A stretch of DNA of 64,000 nucleotides from Pedobacter ginsengisoli (GCF_002736205.1 NZ_CP024091.1:3345555-3409554), one strand, 5' to 3'; positions 27,200-36,330 are shown, counted from the first letter of the stretch. Program-made: numbers and translations. Notes: generated by a model from the letters alone, not told the origin.

Positions 27200-28615
27200 A
27201 TGAGCAAAACATTATTTGATAAGGTGTGGGACACTCACGTGGTACGTAAAATTGAAGGTGGCCCAGATGTGCTATTTATTGATCGCCACCTTATCCACGA
27301 AGTAACAAGTCCTGTGGCCTTTTTAGGTTTAAAAAGCAGAGGAATAAAAGTTTTATATCCTGAGCGTACATTTGCTACGGCAGATCATAACACGCCTACA
27401 ATTAACCAGCATTTACCGGTTGCAGATCCTCTTTCTGCAAACCAGTTAAAAGCATTAGAGTCTAACTCTAATGAATATGGCATCAGCCACTGGGGCTTAG
27501 GCCACCAAAAAAATGGTATTGTACACGTTGTTGGTCCGGAGTATGGCATTACACAACCAGGTGCTACTATAGTTTGCGGCGATTCGCATACCTCTACTCA
27601 CGGTGCTTTTGGTGCTATTGCATTTGGTATTGGTACTTCCGAAGTAGAAATGGTACTTTCTACTCAGTGCATTATGCAGCCAAAACCAAAAAAGATGCGC
27701 ATCAATGTTAATGGAAAATTAGGTGTTGGTGTTACCCCTAAAGACGTTGCATTGTTTATCATCTCTCAGCTTTCAACTTCTGGTGCAACCGGATACTTTG
27801 TGGAGTATGCAGGCGATGTTTTCGAAAACATGACCATGGAAGGCCGTATGACTGTTTGTAACCTAAGTATTGAAATGGGTGCCCGTGGCGGTATGATCGC
27901 TCCAGACGAGACCACTATCAATTACGTAAAAGGTCGCGAATTTAGCCCTAAAGGTGAAGCATGGGACAAAGCATTAGCCTATTACAAAACGCTAAAAACT
28001 GATCCGGATGCAGTTTTCGATAAAGAATTAACTTTCGATGGCGCTTCAATTGAACCAATGATCACCTACGGAACAAATCCGGGAATGGGAATGGGAATTT
28101 CTCACGAAATCCCTGATGCCGCCCATGCAGAAGGTGGCGCAGCAACCTATACTAAATCATTAGGTTACATGGGCTTCTCTGAAGGAGATTCTATGATTGG
28201 TAAAAAAATAGATTTCGTTTTTGTGGGTAGCTGTACCAACGGCCGTATCGAAGATTTCAGAGCATTTACTTCTATTGTTAAAGGCAGACATAAAGCTGAT
28301 AACGTTACCGTTTGGTTGGTTCCGGGTTCTCATATTGTTGAAGCTCAGATCAAAGAAGAAGGTTTACTGGATATTTTAACAGAAGCTGGCTTCGAATTAC
28401 GCCAACCAGGATGCTCTGCATGTTTAGCAATGAACGATGACAAAATACCTGCAGGAAAATATGCTGTAAGTACCTCGAACAGAAACTTTGAAGGAAGACA
28501 AGGTCCTGGTTCAAGAACTATGCTAGCCAGTCCGCTTGTTGCTGCTGCTGCTGCTGTTACCGGCGTAGTTACAGACCCTAGAACATTCATTGAGAGCGTT
28601 AACGAACTTGTCTAA
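27200..28615 (+). CDS. leuC: 3-isopropylmalate dehydratase large subunit
   Basis: 471 residues of the aconitase family. The 4Fe-4S cysteines are visible in [12 protein letters not shown] and in [24 protein letters not shown] lies near residue 130. With LeuD it isomerises 2-isopropylmalate to 3-isopropylmalate, and possibly citramalate to methylmalate. LeuD follows by 21 bases. Confidence 0.97.
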   Translation: MSKTLFDKVWDTHVVRKIEGGPDVLFIDRHLIHEVTSPVAFLGLKSRGIKVLYPERTFATADHNTPTINQHLPVADPLSANQLKALESNSNEYGISHWGLGHQKNGIVHVVGPEYGITQPGATIVCGDSHTSTHGAFGAIAFGIGTSEVEMVLSTQCIMQPKPKKMRINVNGKLGVGVTPKDVALFIISQLSTSGATGYFVEYAGDVFENMTMEGRMTVCNLSIEMGARGGMIAPDETTINYVKGREFSPKGEAWDKALAYYKTLKTDPDAVFDKELTFDGASIEPMITYGTNPGMGMGISHEIPDAAHAEGGAATYTKSLGYMGFSEGDSMIGKKIDFVFVGSCTNGRIEDFRAFTSIVKGRHKADNVTVWLVPGSHIVEAQIKEEGLLDILTEAGFELRQPGCSACLAMNDDKIPAGKYAVSTSNRNFEGRQGPGSRTMLASPLVAAAAAVTGVVTDPRTFIESVNELV

Positions 28616-28636
28616 AAACACACTTAAAAAATTAAA

Positions 28637-29233
28637 ATGGCCTACGATAAATTTGACATACTAAAAAGCACTGCAGTTCCACTTCCAATTGAAAACGTGG
28701 ATACAGATCAGTTAATTCCTGCCCGCTTTTTAAAAGCTACAGAACGCGTTGGGTTTGGCGACAACCTTTTCCGCGACTGGAGATACAACCCAGATAATAC
28801 ACCAAAAAAAGACTTTGTATTAAACAACCCTGTTTACAGCGGAAAAATACTTGTGGGTGGTAAAAACTTTGGCTCAGGTTCTTCAAGAGAGCATGCTGCC
28901 TGGGCAGTTTACGATTACGGATTCAGATGTGTGGTATCCAGCTTTTTTGCTGATATCTTCAGAAACAACTGCCTTAACATTGGCGTACTGCCGGTACAGG
29001 TAAGTGCAGAGTTTTCTGAAAAGATCTTTGCTGCAATTTTTGCAGATCCTAATACAGAACTGGAAGTAAACTTACCAGAACAAACCATTACACTTCTAGC
29101 AACAGGCGAAAAAGAAAAATTCGAAATCAGCGCGTATAAAAAAGACAACATGCTCAACGGTTTTGATGACATCGATTACCTGCAAAGCATAAAACCAGAA
29201 ATACAGGAGTTTGCATTGCAACTCCCTCTTTAA
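28637..29233 (+). CDS. leuD: 3-isopropylmalate dehydratase small subunit
   Basis: 198 residues, the swivelling domain of the isomerase. It has VDTDQLIPARFLK, then the substrate loop KNFGSGSSREHAAWA at about residues 76-90. It forms the heterodimer with LeuC. A perfect 30-base palindrome follows, before the next gene, and may tune expression of the distal genes. Confidence 0.97.
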   Translation: MAYDKFDILKSTAVPLPIENVDTDQLIPARFLKATERVGFGDNLFRDWRYNPDNTPKKDFVLNNPVYSGKILVGGKNFGSGSSREHAAWAVYDYGFRCVVSSFFADIFRNNCLNIGVLPVQVSAEFSEKIFAAIFADPNTELEVNLPEQTITLLATGEKEKFEISAYKKDNMLNGFDDIDYLQSIKPEIQEFALQLPL

Positions 29234-29244
29234 ATATATAATAG

Positions 29245-29274
29245 AAAGTGTTCCATTTTAAAATGGAACACTTT
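29245..29274. repeat. Perfect 30-base palindrome between leuD and the next gene
   Basis: AAAGTGTTCCATTTT followed directly by AAAATGGAACACTTT, a 15-bp perfect self-complement with no spacer. It ends 20 bases before the start of the citramalate/isopropylmalate synthase-like gene. As RNA it would form a strong hairpin ending in CTTTAAAAG, a weak terminator. It could equally be a protein-binding site or an mRNA 3'-end stabiliser. Confidence 0.7.
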
Positions 29275-29293
29275 AAAAGCAAGATCCCAGTTC

Positions 29294-30811
29294 ATGGAAA
29301 GAAGGAAAATAGAGATAATGGATACTACGCTCCGCGATGGAGAACAAACATCGGGCGTGTCTTTTTCCATTTCAGAAAAGTTAACCATAGCCCAGTTATT
29401 ATTGGAAGAACTCCATGTTGACAGGGCTGAAATTGCTTCTGCTCGTGTATCTGATGGAGAGTTTCAGGCAGTAAAAGCGGTTTTAAACTGGGCAGAAGCA
29501 AACGGATATGCAGATCGTATAGAAGTACTGTCTTTCGTAGATAACGGTGTTTCTATTGAATGGATGTTAAAAGCAGGTGTTAAAGTTCAGAACCTGCTAA
29601 CCAAAGGTTCCTTAAATCACTTAACGCATCAGCTTAAAAAAACACCTGAACAACATTTTGCAGAAATAAAGCATGTTATTGACCTGGCAATTGCCAACAA
29701 TATTGCAACCAATGTTTATTTAGAAGATTGGAGTAACGGTATGCGTAACTCACCTGAATACGTACTTCAGTATTTAGATTTTCTAACTACCCAACCCATA
29801 AAAAGGATATTATTACCGGATACACTCGGAATTTTAACTCCGGGCGAAACCTTCAAATATATTACTGAACTTAAATCAAAATATCCGGATACTCATTTCG
29901 ATTTCCATGCTCATAACGATTATGACCTTGGTACCGCAAATGTTTTAGAGTCTGTAAAAGCAGGGATAAATGGCTTGCATTTAACAGTAAACGGAATGGG
30001 GGAAAGAGCAGGAAATGCCGCGATGGCCAGTGCTATTGCAGTAATTAATGACTTTGCACCCGAAGTTGAAGTAAAGCTTAAAGAATCTTCAATTTATAAA
30101 GTCAGCAAGCTTGTCGAAACATTTTCGGGAGTCAGAATCCCTTCAAACAAACCAATTGTAGGTGATAATGTGTTTACCCAAACAGCCGGTATTCATGCTG
30201 ATGGAGACAACAAAAACAACCTTTACTTTAACGATCTACTACCTGAACGTTTCGGCAGAAAACGCAGTTATGCACTAGGAAAAACTTCCGGCAAAGCCAA
30301 TATTGAAAAAAACCTGCAGGAATTAGGCCTAAAACTAAACGATGCCGACCTGAAGAAAGTTACCCAAAGGGTTATTGAATTAGGCGACAAAAAAGAAACC
30401 GTAACCAAAGAAGATCTTCCTTACATTATTTCAGACGTATTAGACAGCAGCCTTTATGAAGAAAAGGTTAGTGTAGAATCTTACGTATTAACCAACGCAA
30501 TGGGTTTACGCCCATCGGCCACCATCTCTGTAGTAATTGAAGGAGAAAAGTTCGAAGAAAATGCACAAGGCGATGGCCAGTTCGATGCCTTTATGAATGC
30601 ATTAATTAAGGTTTATGGCAAAAAGGAAAGAAGTTTACCAAAACTGATTGACTATGCCGTAAGGATCGCTCCGGGTAGTAACTCGGATGCTTTATGCGAA
30701 ACAATCATTACCTGGGAAACCGCCCAAAAAGTATTCATAACAAGAGGTCTGGATTCAGACCAGACTGTGTGTGCTATAAAGGCTACCCAAAAAATGTTGA
30801 ACATTATTTAA
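29294..30811 (+). CDS. Citramalate/2-isopropylmalate synthase-like enzyme with regulatory domain
   Basis: 505 residues. The DRE-TIM barrel ([41 protein letters not shown]) is followed by a C-terminal LeuA-type dimer/allosteric domain of ~120 residues (VESYVLTNAMGLRPSATISV). It is distinct from the short LeuA at 25995. In length and HxH region it resembles CimA-type (R)-citramalate synthases, which feed pyruvate into isoleucine synthesis through LeuCD and LeuB. It could also be a feedback-regulated second isopropylmalate synthase. The presence of ilvA in the same cluster leaves both routes to 2-oxobutyrate open. Confidence 0.75.
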   Translation: MERRKIEIMDTTLRDGEQTSGVSFSISEKLTIAQLLLEELHVDRAEIASARVSDGEFQAVKAVLNWAEANGYADRIEVLSFVDNGVSIEWMLKAGVKVQNLLTKGSLNHLTHQLKKTPEQHFAEIKHVIDLAIANNIATNVYLEDWSNGMRNSPEYVLQYLDFLTTQPIKRILLPDTLGILTPGETFKYITELKSKYPDTHFDFHAHNDYDLGTANVLESVKAGINGLHLTVNGMGERAGNAAMASAIAVINDFAPEVEVKLKESSIYKVSKLVETFSGVRIPSNKPIVGDNVFTQTAGIHADGDNKNNLYFNDLLPERFGRKRSYALGKTSGKANIEKNLQELGLKLNDADLKKVTQRVIELGDKKETVTKEDLPYIISDVLDSSLYEEKVSVESYVLTNAMGLRPSATISVVIEGEKFEENAQGDGQFDAFMNALIKVYGKKERSLPKLIDYAVRIAPGSNSDALCETIITWETAQKVFITRGLDSDQTVCAIKATQKMLNII

Positions 30812-30822
30812 GTATTTGCTAT

Positions 30823-30856
30823 AAAGCGGTCTTTTTTTAAAGTGATCGCTTTTTTA
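30823..30856 (+). terminator. Intrinsic terminator
   Basis: AAAGCGGTC (30823-30831) pairs with GATCGCTTT (30844-30852, one G-U), followed by TTTT, 12 bases after the previous stop. Confidence 0.65.
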
Positions 30857-30860
30857 AAGT

Positions 30861-30895
30861 GTTCGTCATCCTGAAATAAATTCAGGATGACGAAC
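30861..30895. repeat. REP-like palindrome
   Basis: GTTCGTCATCCTGAA / TTCAGGATGACGAAC, a 15-bp perfect stem around ATAAA. Core GTCATCCTGAA..TTCAGGATGAC is shared with the larger repeat at 32041-32115 and, degenerately, with 16885-16915. It is a dispersed intergenic palindrome family. Confidence 0.85.
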
Positions 30896-30910
30896 CAACT
30901 ATATAACATT

Positions 30911-30918
30911 TACATTTG
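30911..30918 (+). promoter_or_regulatory. Candidate -7 box for leuB
   Basis: TACATTTG fits TAnnTTTG exactly, 26 bases before the leuB start and after a terminator, so leuB-ilvA may have its own promoter. No clear -33 TTG is seen. Confidence 0.4.
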
Positions 30919-30943
30919 CAGTTAAAAACAAAAATTAAACTAT

Positions 30944-32002
30944 ATGAAACTTAATATCGCTCTTTTAGCGGGAGACGGAATTGGACCTGAGGTAATTGAT
31001 CAGGCAGTTAAAGTATCAAATGCCGTAGCACAAAAATTTAATCACGAAATTGTATGGACCTCTGCCCTAACCGGTGCAGCTGCAATTGATGCCGTTGGCG
31101 AACCTTACCCTGATGAAACACACGATATCTGTATGGCAGCCGATGCCGTTTTATTTGGGGCTATTGGTCATCCACGTTTCGATAATGATCCTAAAGCTAC
31201 CGTTCGTCCGGAACAAGGACTGCTAAAAATGCGTAAAAAACTGGGTTTATTTGCAAACGTACGCCCAACATTTACTTTCCCATCTTTAATTGACAATTCT
31301 CCGTTAAAAAGAGAGCGTATAGAAGGTACAGACCTTATTATCCTTCGTGAATTAACAGGGGGTATCTATTTTGGCGAAAGAGGTAGAAAAGATGATGGCA
31401 ATACTGCTTTCGATACTTGTACTTATACCAGAGAAGAAGTTCAGCGCCTGGCTAAATTAGGCTTTGAAATGGCAATGGCACGTGGCAAAAAACTTTGCTG
31501 TGTTGATAAAGCCAACGTATTGGAAACATCACGTTTGTGGAGAGAAACCGTACAGGATATGGAAAAAGATTTCCCTGAGGTTACAGTAAGCTATGAATTT
31601 GTTGATGCAGTTGCTATGCGTTTAGTACAATGGCCAAGTTCATACGATGTTTTAATAACAGAGAACTTATTTGGTGATATTTTAACCGACGAAGCTTCTG
31701 TAATTTCTGGTTCAATGGGCTTAATGCCATCTTCATCAATTGGAGTTCACACTTCTTTATTTGAGCCAATTCATGGTTCTTACCCTCAGGCTGCAGGTAA
31801 AGATATTGCTAATCCATTGGCAACTGTATTATCAGCTGCAATGATGTTTGAAGATGCATTCGGATTAAAAGAAGAAGCAGAAGTGATCAGATCAGTAGTA
31901 AACAAATCTCTTGCAGAAGGAATTGTTACAGAAGATCTTGCAGGTAAAAACAAAGCATACAAAACAAGCGAAGTTGGTGATTGGTTGGCTAAAAACATAT
32001 AA
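30944..32002 (+). CDS. leuB: 3-isopropylmalate dehydrogenase
   Basis: 352 residues of the beta-decarboxylating dehydrogenase family: N-terminal LLAGDGIGPEV, substrate motif LRELTGGIYFGE and the Mg/NAD region NLFGDILTDEASVISGSMGLMPS. GSYPQAAGKDIANP is the NAD-binding motif. It oxidises and decarboxylates 3-isopropylmalate. A terminator and a REP-like palindrome separate it from the upstream gene, so it may be a separate transcription unit or the operon's distal part. Confidence 0.97.
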   Translation: MKLNIALLAGDGIGPEVIDQAVKVSNAVAQKFNHEIVWTSALTGAAAIDAVGEPYPDETHDICMAADAVLFGAIGHPRFDNDPKATVRPEQGLLKMRKKLGLFANVRPTFTFPSLIDNSPLKRERIEGTDLIILRELTGGIYFGERGRKDDGNTAFDTCTYTREEVQRLAKLGFEMAMARGKKLCCVDKANVLETSRLWRETVQDMEKDFPEVTVSYEFVDAVAMRLVQWPSSYDVLITENLFGDILTDEASVISGSMGLMPSSSIGVHTSLFEPIHGSYPQAAGKDIANPLATVLSAAMMFEDAFGLKEEAEVIRSVVNKSLAEGIVTEDLAGKNKAYKTSEVGDWLAKNI

Positions 32003-32040
32003 TAGCTAACGAATTTTTATTATCAATTCGTTAAAACTCT

Positions 32041-32115
32041 CGTCATCCTGAATTTATTTCAGAATCCCGTACATCGCATTCTAAAACGGGCTCCTGAAAT
32101 AAATTCAGGATGACG
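32041..32115. repeat. REP-like long palindrome between leuB and ilvA
   Basis: CGTCATCCTGAATTTATTTCAGAA (32041-32064) pairs with TCCTGAAATAAATTCAGGATGACG (32092-32115) at 22 of 24 positions. A nested CCCGT/ACGGG stem lies in the loop. It belongs to the same family as 30861-30895. Confidence 0.85.
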
Positions 32116-32185
32116 ACGTTTACAGAATAACCGCTTAAAAAAAGCAAGATCAAATTTCAAGAATGCCTCTTATATATTTCACAAC

Positions 32186-33433
32186 ATGACAGACAATCCT
32201 GTTAAATTAGACTCAAAGGCTGCATCACAGCGATTAGCGGATGTTGTAAAACATACGCCACTTATATACAATTCCAAATTATCTGAAAAATACGAAGCTG
32301 AAATATACCTGAAACGTGAAGACCTCCAAATTGTAAGATCGTACAAACTGCGTGGTGCTTACAATATGATCAGCCAGTTAACCCCAGAAGAATTGAGCAG
32401 AGGAGTTGTTTGTGCAAGTGCAGGTAATCACGCGCAGGGAGTCGCCTTTTCTTGTGATAAACTAGGCACAAAAGGCGTAATTTTTATGCCTGAAATTACT
32501 CCAAGACAAAAGGTAAAACAAACAGAAATGTTTGGCAATGGCAGCGTAGAACTTGTTTTAGTTGGCGACACCTTTGACGACTGCCTTATGGAAGCCCTGG
32601 CATATACCAAGGAGCACAATATGACTTTTATACCCCCTTTTGATAATTATAGCATTATTGAAGGCCAGGGTACCGTGGGTGTAGAAATACTGGAAGATTT
32701 GCCGGGTGTTGAAGTAGTTGTGATGCCAATTGGTGGTGGTGGACTTGCCGCCGGTGTTGGAAGCTATTTAAAAAATGAAAATCCTGCTATACAGCTAATA
32801 GGCGTTGAGCCAGAGGGTGCCCCTTCTATGTTAAAAGCATTTGAACATGGTGGCCCGATAACCTTACCTGAAATAAACCGTTTTGTTGATGGTGCTTCAG
32901 TAAAACGCGTAGGAAATTTAACGTACGACCTTTGCACCAAAGTGCTGGAAAGTATGCTGCTGGTTGCCGAAGGAAAAATTTGTACCACCATATTAAAACT
33001 TTACAACGAAGATGCAATTGTAGTAGAACCTGCCGGGGCATTATCTGTTGCAGTTCTTGATGCTTGTAAGGATAAAATAAAAGGAAAAACCGTAGTTTGC
33101 GTAATAAGCGGTGGTAATAACGACATCGAGCGCATGCAGGAAATTAAAGAGAAATCTTTACTTTATGAAGGGCTTAAACATTACTTTATTGTTCGTTTTC
33201 CGCAAAGACCAGGAGCACTTAAGCTTTTTGTAAATAATGTACTTGGCCCCCATGATGACATTACCCGTTTCGAATTCATTAAAAAGACCAATAAAGAAAA
33301 TGGCCCTGCTTTAGTTGGTATTGAATTAACTGACCGCACAGATTATAATGCTTTAGTGCAAAGAATGAAAGAATTTAAGTTTGAAATTATAGAACTTAAC
33401 AACGACAAAACACTGTTCGAATATTTGGTTTAA
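32186..33433 (+). CDS. ilvA: Threonine dehydratase (biosynthetic, single ACT-like domain)
   Basis: 415 residues. PLP lysine in VRSYKLRGAYNM (~res 58). The glycine-rich phosphate loop is PIGGGGLAAG (~184-193), and SAGNHAQGVAF is also conserved. The C-terminal ~85 residues (YFIVRFPQRPGALKLFVNNV) form one ACT-like regulatory domain, shorter than the two-domain E. coli IlvA. It deaminates threonine to 2-oxobutyrate, the isoleucine precursor. It is the last gene of the branched-chain cluster. Confidence 0.93.
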   Translation: MTDNPVKLDSKAASQRLADVVKHTPLIYNSKLSEKYEAEIYLKREDLQIVRSYKLRGAYNMISQLTPEELSRGVVCASAGNHAQGVAFSCDKLGTKGVIFMPEITPRQKVKQTEMFGNGSVELVLVGDTFDDCLMEALAYTKEHNMTFIPPFDNYSIIEGQGTVGVEILEDLPGVEVVVMPIGGGGLAAGVGSYLKNENPAIQLIGVEPEGAPSMLKAFEHGGPITLPEINRFVDGASVKRVGNLTYDLCTKVLESMLLVAEGKICTTILKLYNEDAIVVEPAGALSVAVLDACKDKIKGKTVVCVISGGNNDIERMQEIKEKSLLYEGLKHYFIVRFPQRPGALKLFVNNVLGPHDDITRFEFIKKTNKENGPALVGIELTDRTDYNALVQRMKEFKFEIIELNNDKTLFEYLV

Positions 33434-33512
33434 CTTTATAGTAAATAACAATATTCTGCATAACATTTTAATTACAGAATAAGCAAATACAATGCTCCGA
33501 TTTTTGTGGCAA

Positions 33513-33520
33513 TAAATTTG
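33513..33520 (+). promoter_or_regulatory. Candidate -7 box for lipoprotein gene
   Basis: TAAATTTG fits TAnnTTTG, 29 bases before the ATG at 33550. No -33 element at the expected spacing. Confidence 0.4.
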
Positions 33521-33549
33521 CTTAACTAATTTTAAAACACACAAATCAC

Positions 33550-33966
33550 ATGAAAAAGCTATTATTTTTAATCCTATGTACCACCACGCTAGGCCTGGTG
33601 TCGTGCAAAAAAGACACTATCATCAATGAAACGCCTAACAGGACTTTCATTTATACAATTCAACCAAACTCCTGGACTTTGAGTGCAGATGGCTTTACTT
33701 ATACCACTATATTGGATATTAATGAAATAGATGGCGTAACTATGGATGATGAAGGTGTTTTAATTTACCTGACAGATCCCGGTAATAGCAATGTGCAAAG
33801 ACAAATACCTTTCGTGTATAATCGTGACGCGTACAGTTTTGAATTTAAGCAGGGAGAAATTAGGATCAATATTCAAAGTCCTGATGAACAAGACAGAACG
33901 CCTATCGCTCCTACAAAGGCTCTTACAGCAAAAGTCATCATCATTCCTTCGAACTTCCAACCATAA
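33550..33966 (+). CDS. Small hypothetical lipoprotein
   Basis: 138 residues with signal MKKLLFLILCTTTLGLVSC (lipobox LVSC, lipidated C19) and then KKDT. The mature part is beta-rich (FIYTIQPNSWTLS, QRQIPFVYNRDAYSF) and resembles the many small single-domain Bacteroidota outer-membrane lipoproteins of unknown role. It is monocistronic, with a candidate promoter before it and a strong terminator after it. Confidence 0.65.
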   Translation: MKKLLFLILCTTTLGLVSCKKDTIINETPNRTFIYTIQPNSWTLSADGFTYTTILDINEIDGVTMDDEGVLIYLTDPGNSNVQRQIPFVYNRDAYSFEFKQGEIRINIQSPDEQDRTPIAPTKALTAKVIIIPSNFQP

Positions 33967-34014
33967 ACTACTGGAATAGTTTCAGAATAAAGATTAAAAA
34001 TCAATGATATTCTT

Positions 34015-34046
34015 AAGCCAGCACTGATCAAGCGCTGGCTTTTTTG
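34015..34046 (+). terminator. Intrinsic terminator
   Basis: AAGCCAGC (34015-34022) pairs with GCTGGCTT (34034-34041), followed by TTTTTG. It ends the lipoprotein transcript. Confidence 0.85.
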
Positions 34047-34183
34047 TATCAAAAAAATTACGCTGAACAAGTGTCAAGGTGCCAACGAGGTTTCAACTTT
34101 ATTTTCTATATTAGAATTAACTACCAAATAATAAACCACTTCTAGAACTTTAGAAGATATTTACCGGCTTAAATCATCCCATT

Positions 34184-34377
34184 ATGCCTAAATATTACTT
34201 TAAAAGACTTGAGTATCTCAACGCGCTCATACATAAAAAAATCTTGATCCTGCTGAAGGATCATCTGAGAATTTCCCCAACATCCATGACCAGCCTGAGC
34301 TCCGGAGAAATCTGGAAGAGGTCCCGACATATGGCTTAACATTTCAGGCACACAGCCCCACTGTTTCATTTCATTAA
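34184..34377 (+). pseudogene. Possible frameshifted small HTH-type regulator
   Basis: ATG at 34184 opens MPKYYFKRLEYLNALIHKK, very like the start of a small Bacteroidota HTH-like protein family (MPKxYFKRIxYIDxLIRRK). The frame then runs into unrelated sequence and stops at 34339. Shifting by one base in the A7 run (~34236) gives a frame reaching 34377 whose RRNLEEVPTYGLTF is compatible with that family's middle part. This suggests a decayed regulator. It is the only content of the gap 33967-34401 besides the terminator. Confidence 0.35.
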
Positions 34378-34401
34378 ACATTCTCATCCCCCTTCATTAA
34401 A

Positions 34402-35745
34402 ATGAACAAGAATATTAACGCTCCCCTTCGATCAAAAACACTTTCTATGCTAAAAGGTTTTATTTACACCAATAAAACCATCTTAACGATTATTTTTCTA
34501 ATTTTTATTAGCATACTAGTTTATTTCCCAGTGATCTGGCATAAATTCCAAATGCATTGGGATGACCAGTGGGTAGTCATTAATGCTTATACAGAAGATG
34601 GCTTAACATCTGACAACCTACTGGCGATACTGACTGAGTTTTACAATGGACAATATGCACCTGCCAACCAATTGTCTTATACTTTACTTTACTCTGCATT
34701 TGGATACAATCCCTTCTGGTTTCACCTCTTTGGGCTTGTGATACACATCAGCAATGTGATCTTGGTTTATTTTTTTATCAAAAGGCTATTAAATCTTACT
34801 AAAAGCTTCAAAATAACATCTGTACAACGAATTGCATTACTCACCGCTACGATTATGGCGCTGCATCCCTTTCTAGTAGAATCAGTAGCCTGGCTATCTG
34901 CATCTAAAATTCTTATCTATAGCTTCTTTTACCTAAGCGCTATTCATTTTTATTTAAATTACATTACTGCTCCAAGAATAAAACATTACTTATTGATGGT
35001 GGTGTTTTTCATTTTGTCTTTTGCAGGTAAGGAACAGGCCGTGACACTCCCGGTCTGCCTATTGTTAATTGACTATGCGTTAAAAAGAAATTTTAGAGAC
35101 AAACGCTTATGGCTCGAGAAATTACCCCTATTTGTATTGGCTTTCTTCTTTGGATACATTACATTGCTTTCCCAAAGCGCAGATAAAGCAGGATTGCTGT
35201 CAGAAGCTCCGCACTACCCCTTTTATCAGAACATTATATTTGCCAGCTATTCGGTTACCGAATACCTTGTCAAGTGTCTCATTCCTGTTAAATTAAGTTA
35301 TCTGTATGTTTTCCCGAATGCTATCGGTCGGGAGGTGCCCGTTCGGTTTTGGATGTATCCGGTTATGTTACTAATCATCTGTTTATCGTTTTGGAGCTTC
35401 TGGAAAAAACATTGGGTCTTTTTTGGAATCAGCTTTTTTATTATTCATCTAGGAGTTTGCCTACACATCATTCCCATTTCCAGATTCGCCATTGTCGCCG
35501 ACAGGTATGTATACATTGCCGCTGTGGGGATTTTTTTTCTGATGGCCTACTTTATTGATAGAGCATTAAACCATGCTAAATACAAAAACCTAACCATAGT
35601 CCTCAGCTTCTTATATCTACTTTCGATAGGGACTTATGCCCACCAACGTAGCAAGGTTTGGCACGATAGCGAGCTATTGAAGCGAGAGCTGAAAGAACTG
35701 TTAAAAAAACGAAATGAATTCCAAAAGCACAAGGTCATCAAATGA
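34402..35745 (+). CDS. Polytopic membrane protein, GT-C glycosyltransferase-like
   Basis: 447 residues with about ten hydrophobic helices, beginning at residues ~28-47 (ILTIIFLIFISILVYFPVI). The first extracytoplasmic loop has MHWDDQWVV, an acidic pair placed as in GT-C (PMT/TMTC/GT39-like) enzymes, and LHPFLVESVAW follows in a later loop, as in TMTC-like proteins. Such enzymes move sugars from lipid-linked donors to proteins or lipids on the outer face of the inner membrane. The TPR tail of TMTC proteins is absent. It precedes an exported peptide and a beta-propeller lipoprotein, possible partners or substrates. Confidence 0.6.
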   Translation: MNKNINAPLRSKTLSMLKGFIYTNKTILTIIFLIFISILVYFPVIWHKFQMHWDDQWVVINAYTEDGLTSDNLLAILTEFYNGQYAPANQLSYTLLYSAFGYNPFWFHLFGLVIHISNVILVYFFIKRLLNLTKSFKITSVQRIALLTATIMALHPFLVESVAWLSASKILIYSFFYLSAIHFYLNYITAPRIKHYLLMVVFFILSFAGKEQAVTLPVCLLLIDYALKRNFRDKRLWLEKLPLFVLAFFFGYITLLSQSADKAGLLSEAPHYPFYQNIIFASYSVTEYLVKCLIPVKLSYLYVFPNAIGREVPVRFWMYPVMLLIICLSFWSFWKKHWVFFGISFFIIHLGVCLHIIPISRFAIVADRYVYIAAVGIFFLMAYFIDRALNHAKYKNLTIVLSFLYLLSIGTYAHQRSKVWHDSELLKRELKELLKKRNEFQKHKVIK

Positions 35746-35825
35746 AACTAACTTTTATTAACATAGATTTCTTCATCCTTATTCCTCCTTTAATCAGGGT
35801 TGAATTGTTTTTGCTGCAACACTGG

Positions 35826-35843
35826 TGACCCCTCAGGGGGTCA
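35826..35843. repeat. Short hairpin upstream of NVEALA-like gene
   Basis: TGACCCC / GGGGTCA stem with a four-base loop and no T-tract. It lies between the membrane protein gene and the small exported-peptide gene; it could be a weak terminator or a 5'-leader structure. Confidence 0.45.
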
Positions 35844-35903
35844 TATCAAATACAATCGAAACCGAAAAATAACCTAATTAGTAATTCATTAAAATTAAAA
35901 ATC

Positions 35904-36269
35904 ATGAAAAAAACACTTAAAATAGTAGGAGTTTTAGCCATCGTGCTCACCCTGGTTTGTAACCTCCAATATGCAATATTTGATTATGATGTAGCGAATA
36001 ACCCAGGTGCAGCGAATGCTGCATGGACGGATGCCAATGGCACCATGTATTGTGGAACCACAGGCAATACCTCTTACAGAACCGGCACCTGGGTCTGGCA
36101 AAATGATGATTATTACAAAGTTGTAGAGGGTTGGTACGGCTATGACTATGGCTATTATGAATTCTTCCCAAGCAATTCAGGAACCCAATGTGGTGTAGGG
36201 TATAACCCATACAGACCTCATAATAACTACCATGATGTAACCAACATTATACCTAGTATTCCATATTAA
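35904..36269 (+). CDS. NVEALA-like small exported peptide
   Basis: 121 residues. The N-terminus MKKTLKIVGVLAIVLTLVCNLQYAIFDYDVANN resembles in style the starts of NVEALA-type peptides of Bacteroidota (hydrophobic stretch, NLQYA, then an acidic DY and NN). The mature part is unusually rich in Tyr, Trp, Gly and Asn (EGWYGYDYGYYEF) with only two cysteines after the signal region (C50, C96), which could form a disulfide. NVEALA peptides are encoded beside 6-bladed beta-propeller lipoproteins, as here, and their role is unknown. Confidence 0.55.
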   Translation: MKKTLKIVGVLAIVLTLVCNLQYAIFDYDVANNPGAANAAWTDANGTMYCGTTGNTSYRTGTWVWQNDDYYKVVEGWYGYDYGYYEFFPSNSGTQCGVGYNPYRPHNNYHDVTNIIPSIPY

Positions 36270-36276
36270 CTTTTAT

Positions 36277-36305
36277 AATCCGCCACGATCAACGGGTGGC
36301 GGATT
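36277..36305 (+). terminator. Hairpin after NVEALA-like gene
   Basis: AATCCGCCA (36277-36285) pairs perfectly with TGGCGGATT (36297-36305). The T-tract is poor (ATTCC), so this may be a partial terminator reducing read-through to the beta-propeller gene. Confidence 0.6.
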
Positions 36306-36330
36306 ATTCCATTTCCATTCAAATCACGAC

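Noticed and set aside
34169-34387. 72-codon minus-strand ORF containing MFNEMKQWGCVP
   Set aside because: It resembles a regulator-family fragment only over about a dozen residues and overlaps a better plus-strand match to the start of the same family.
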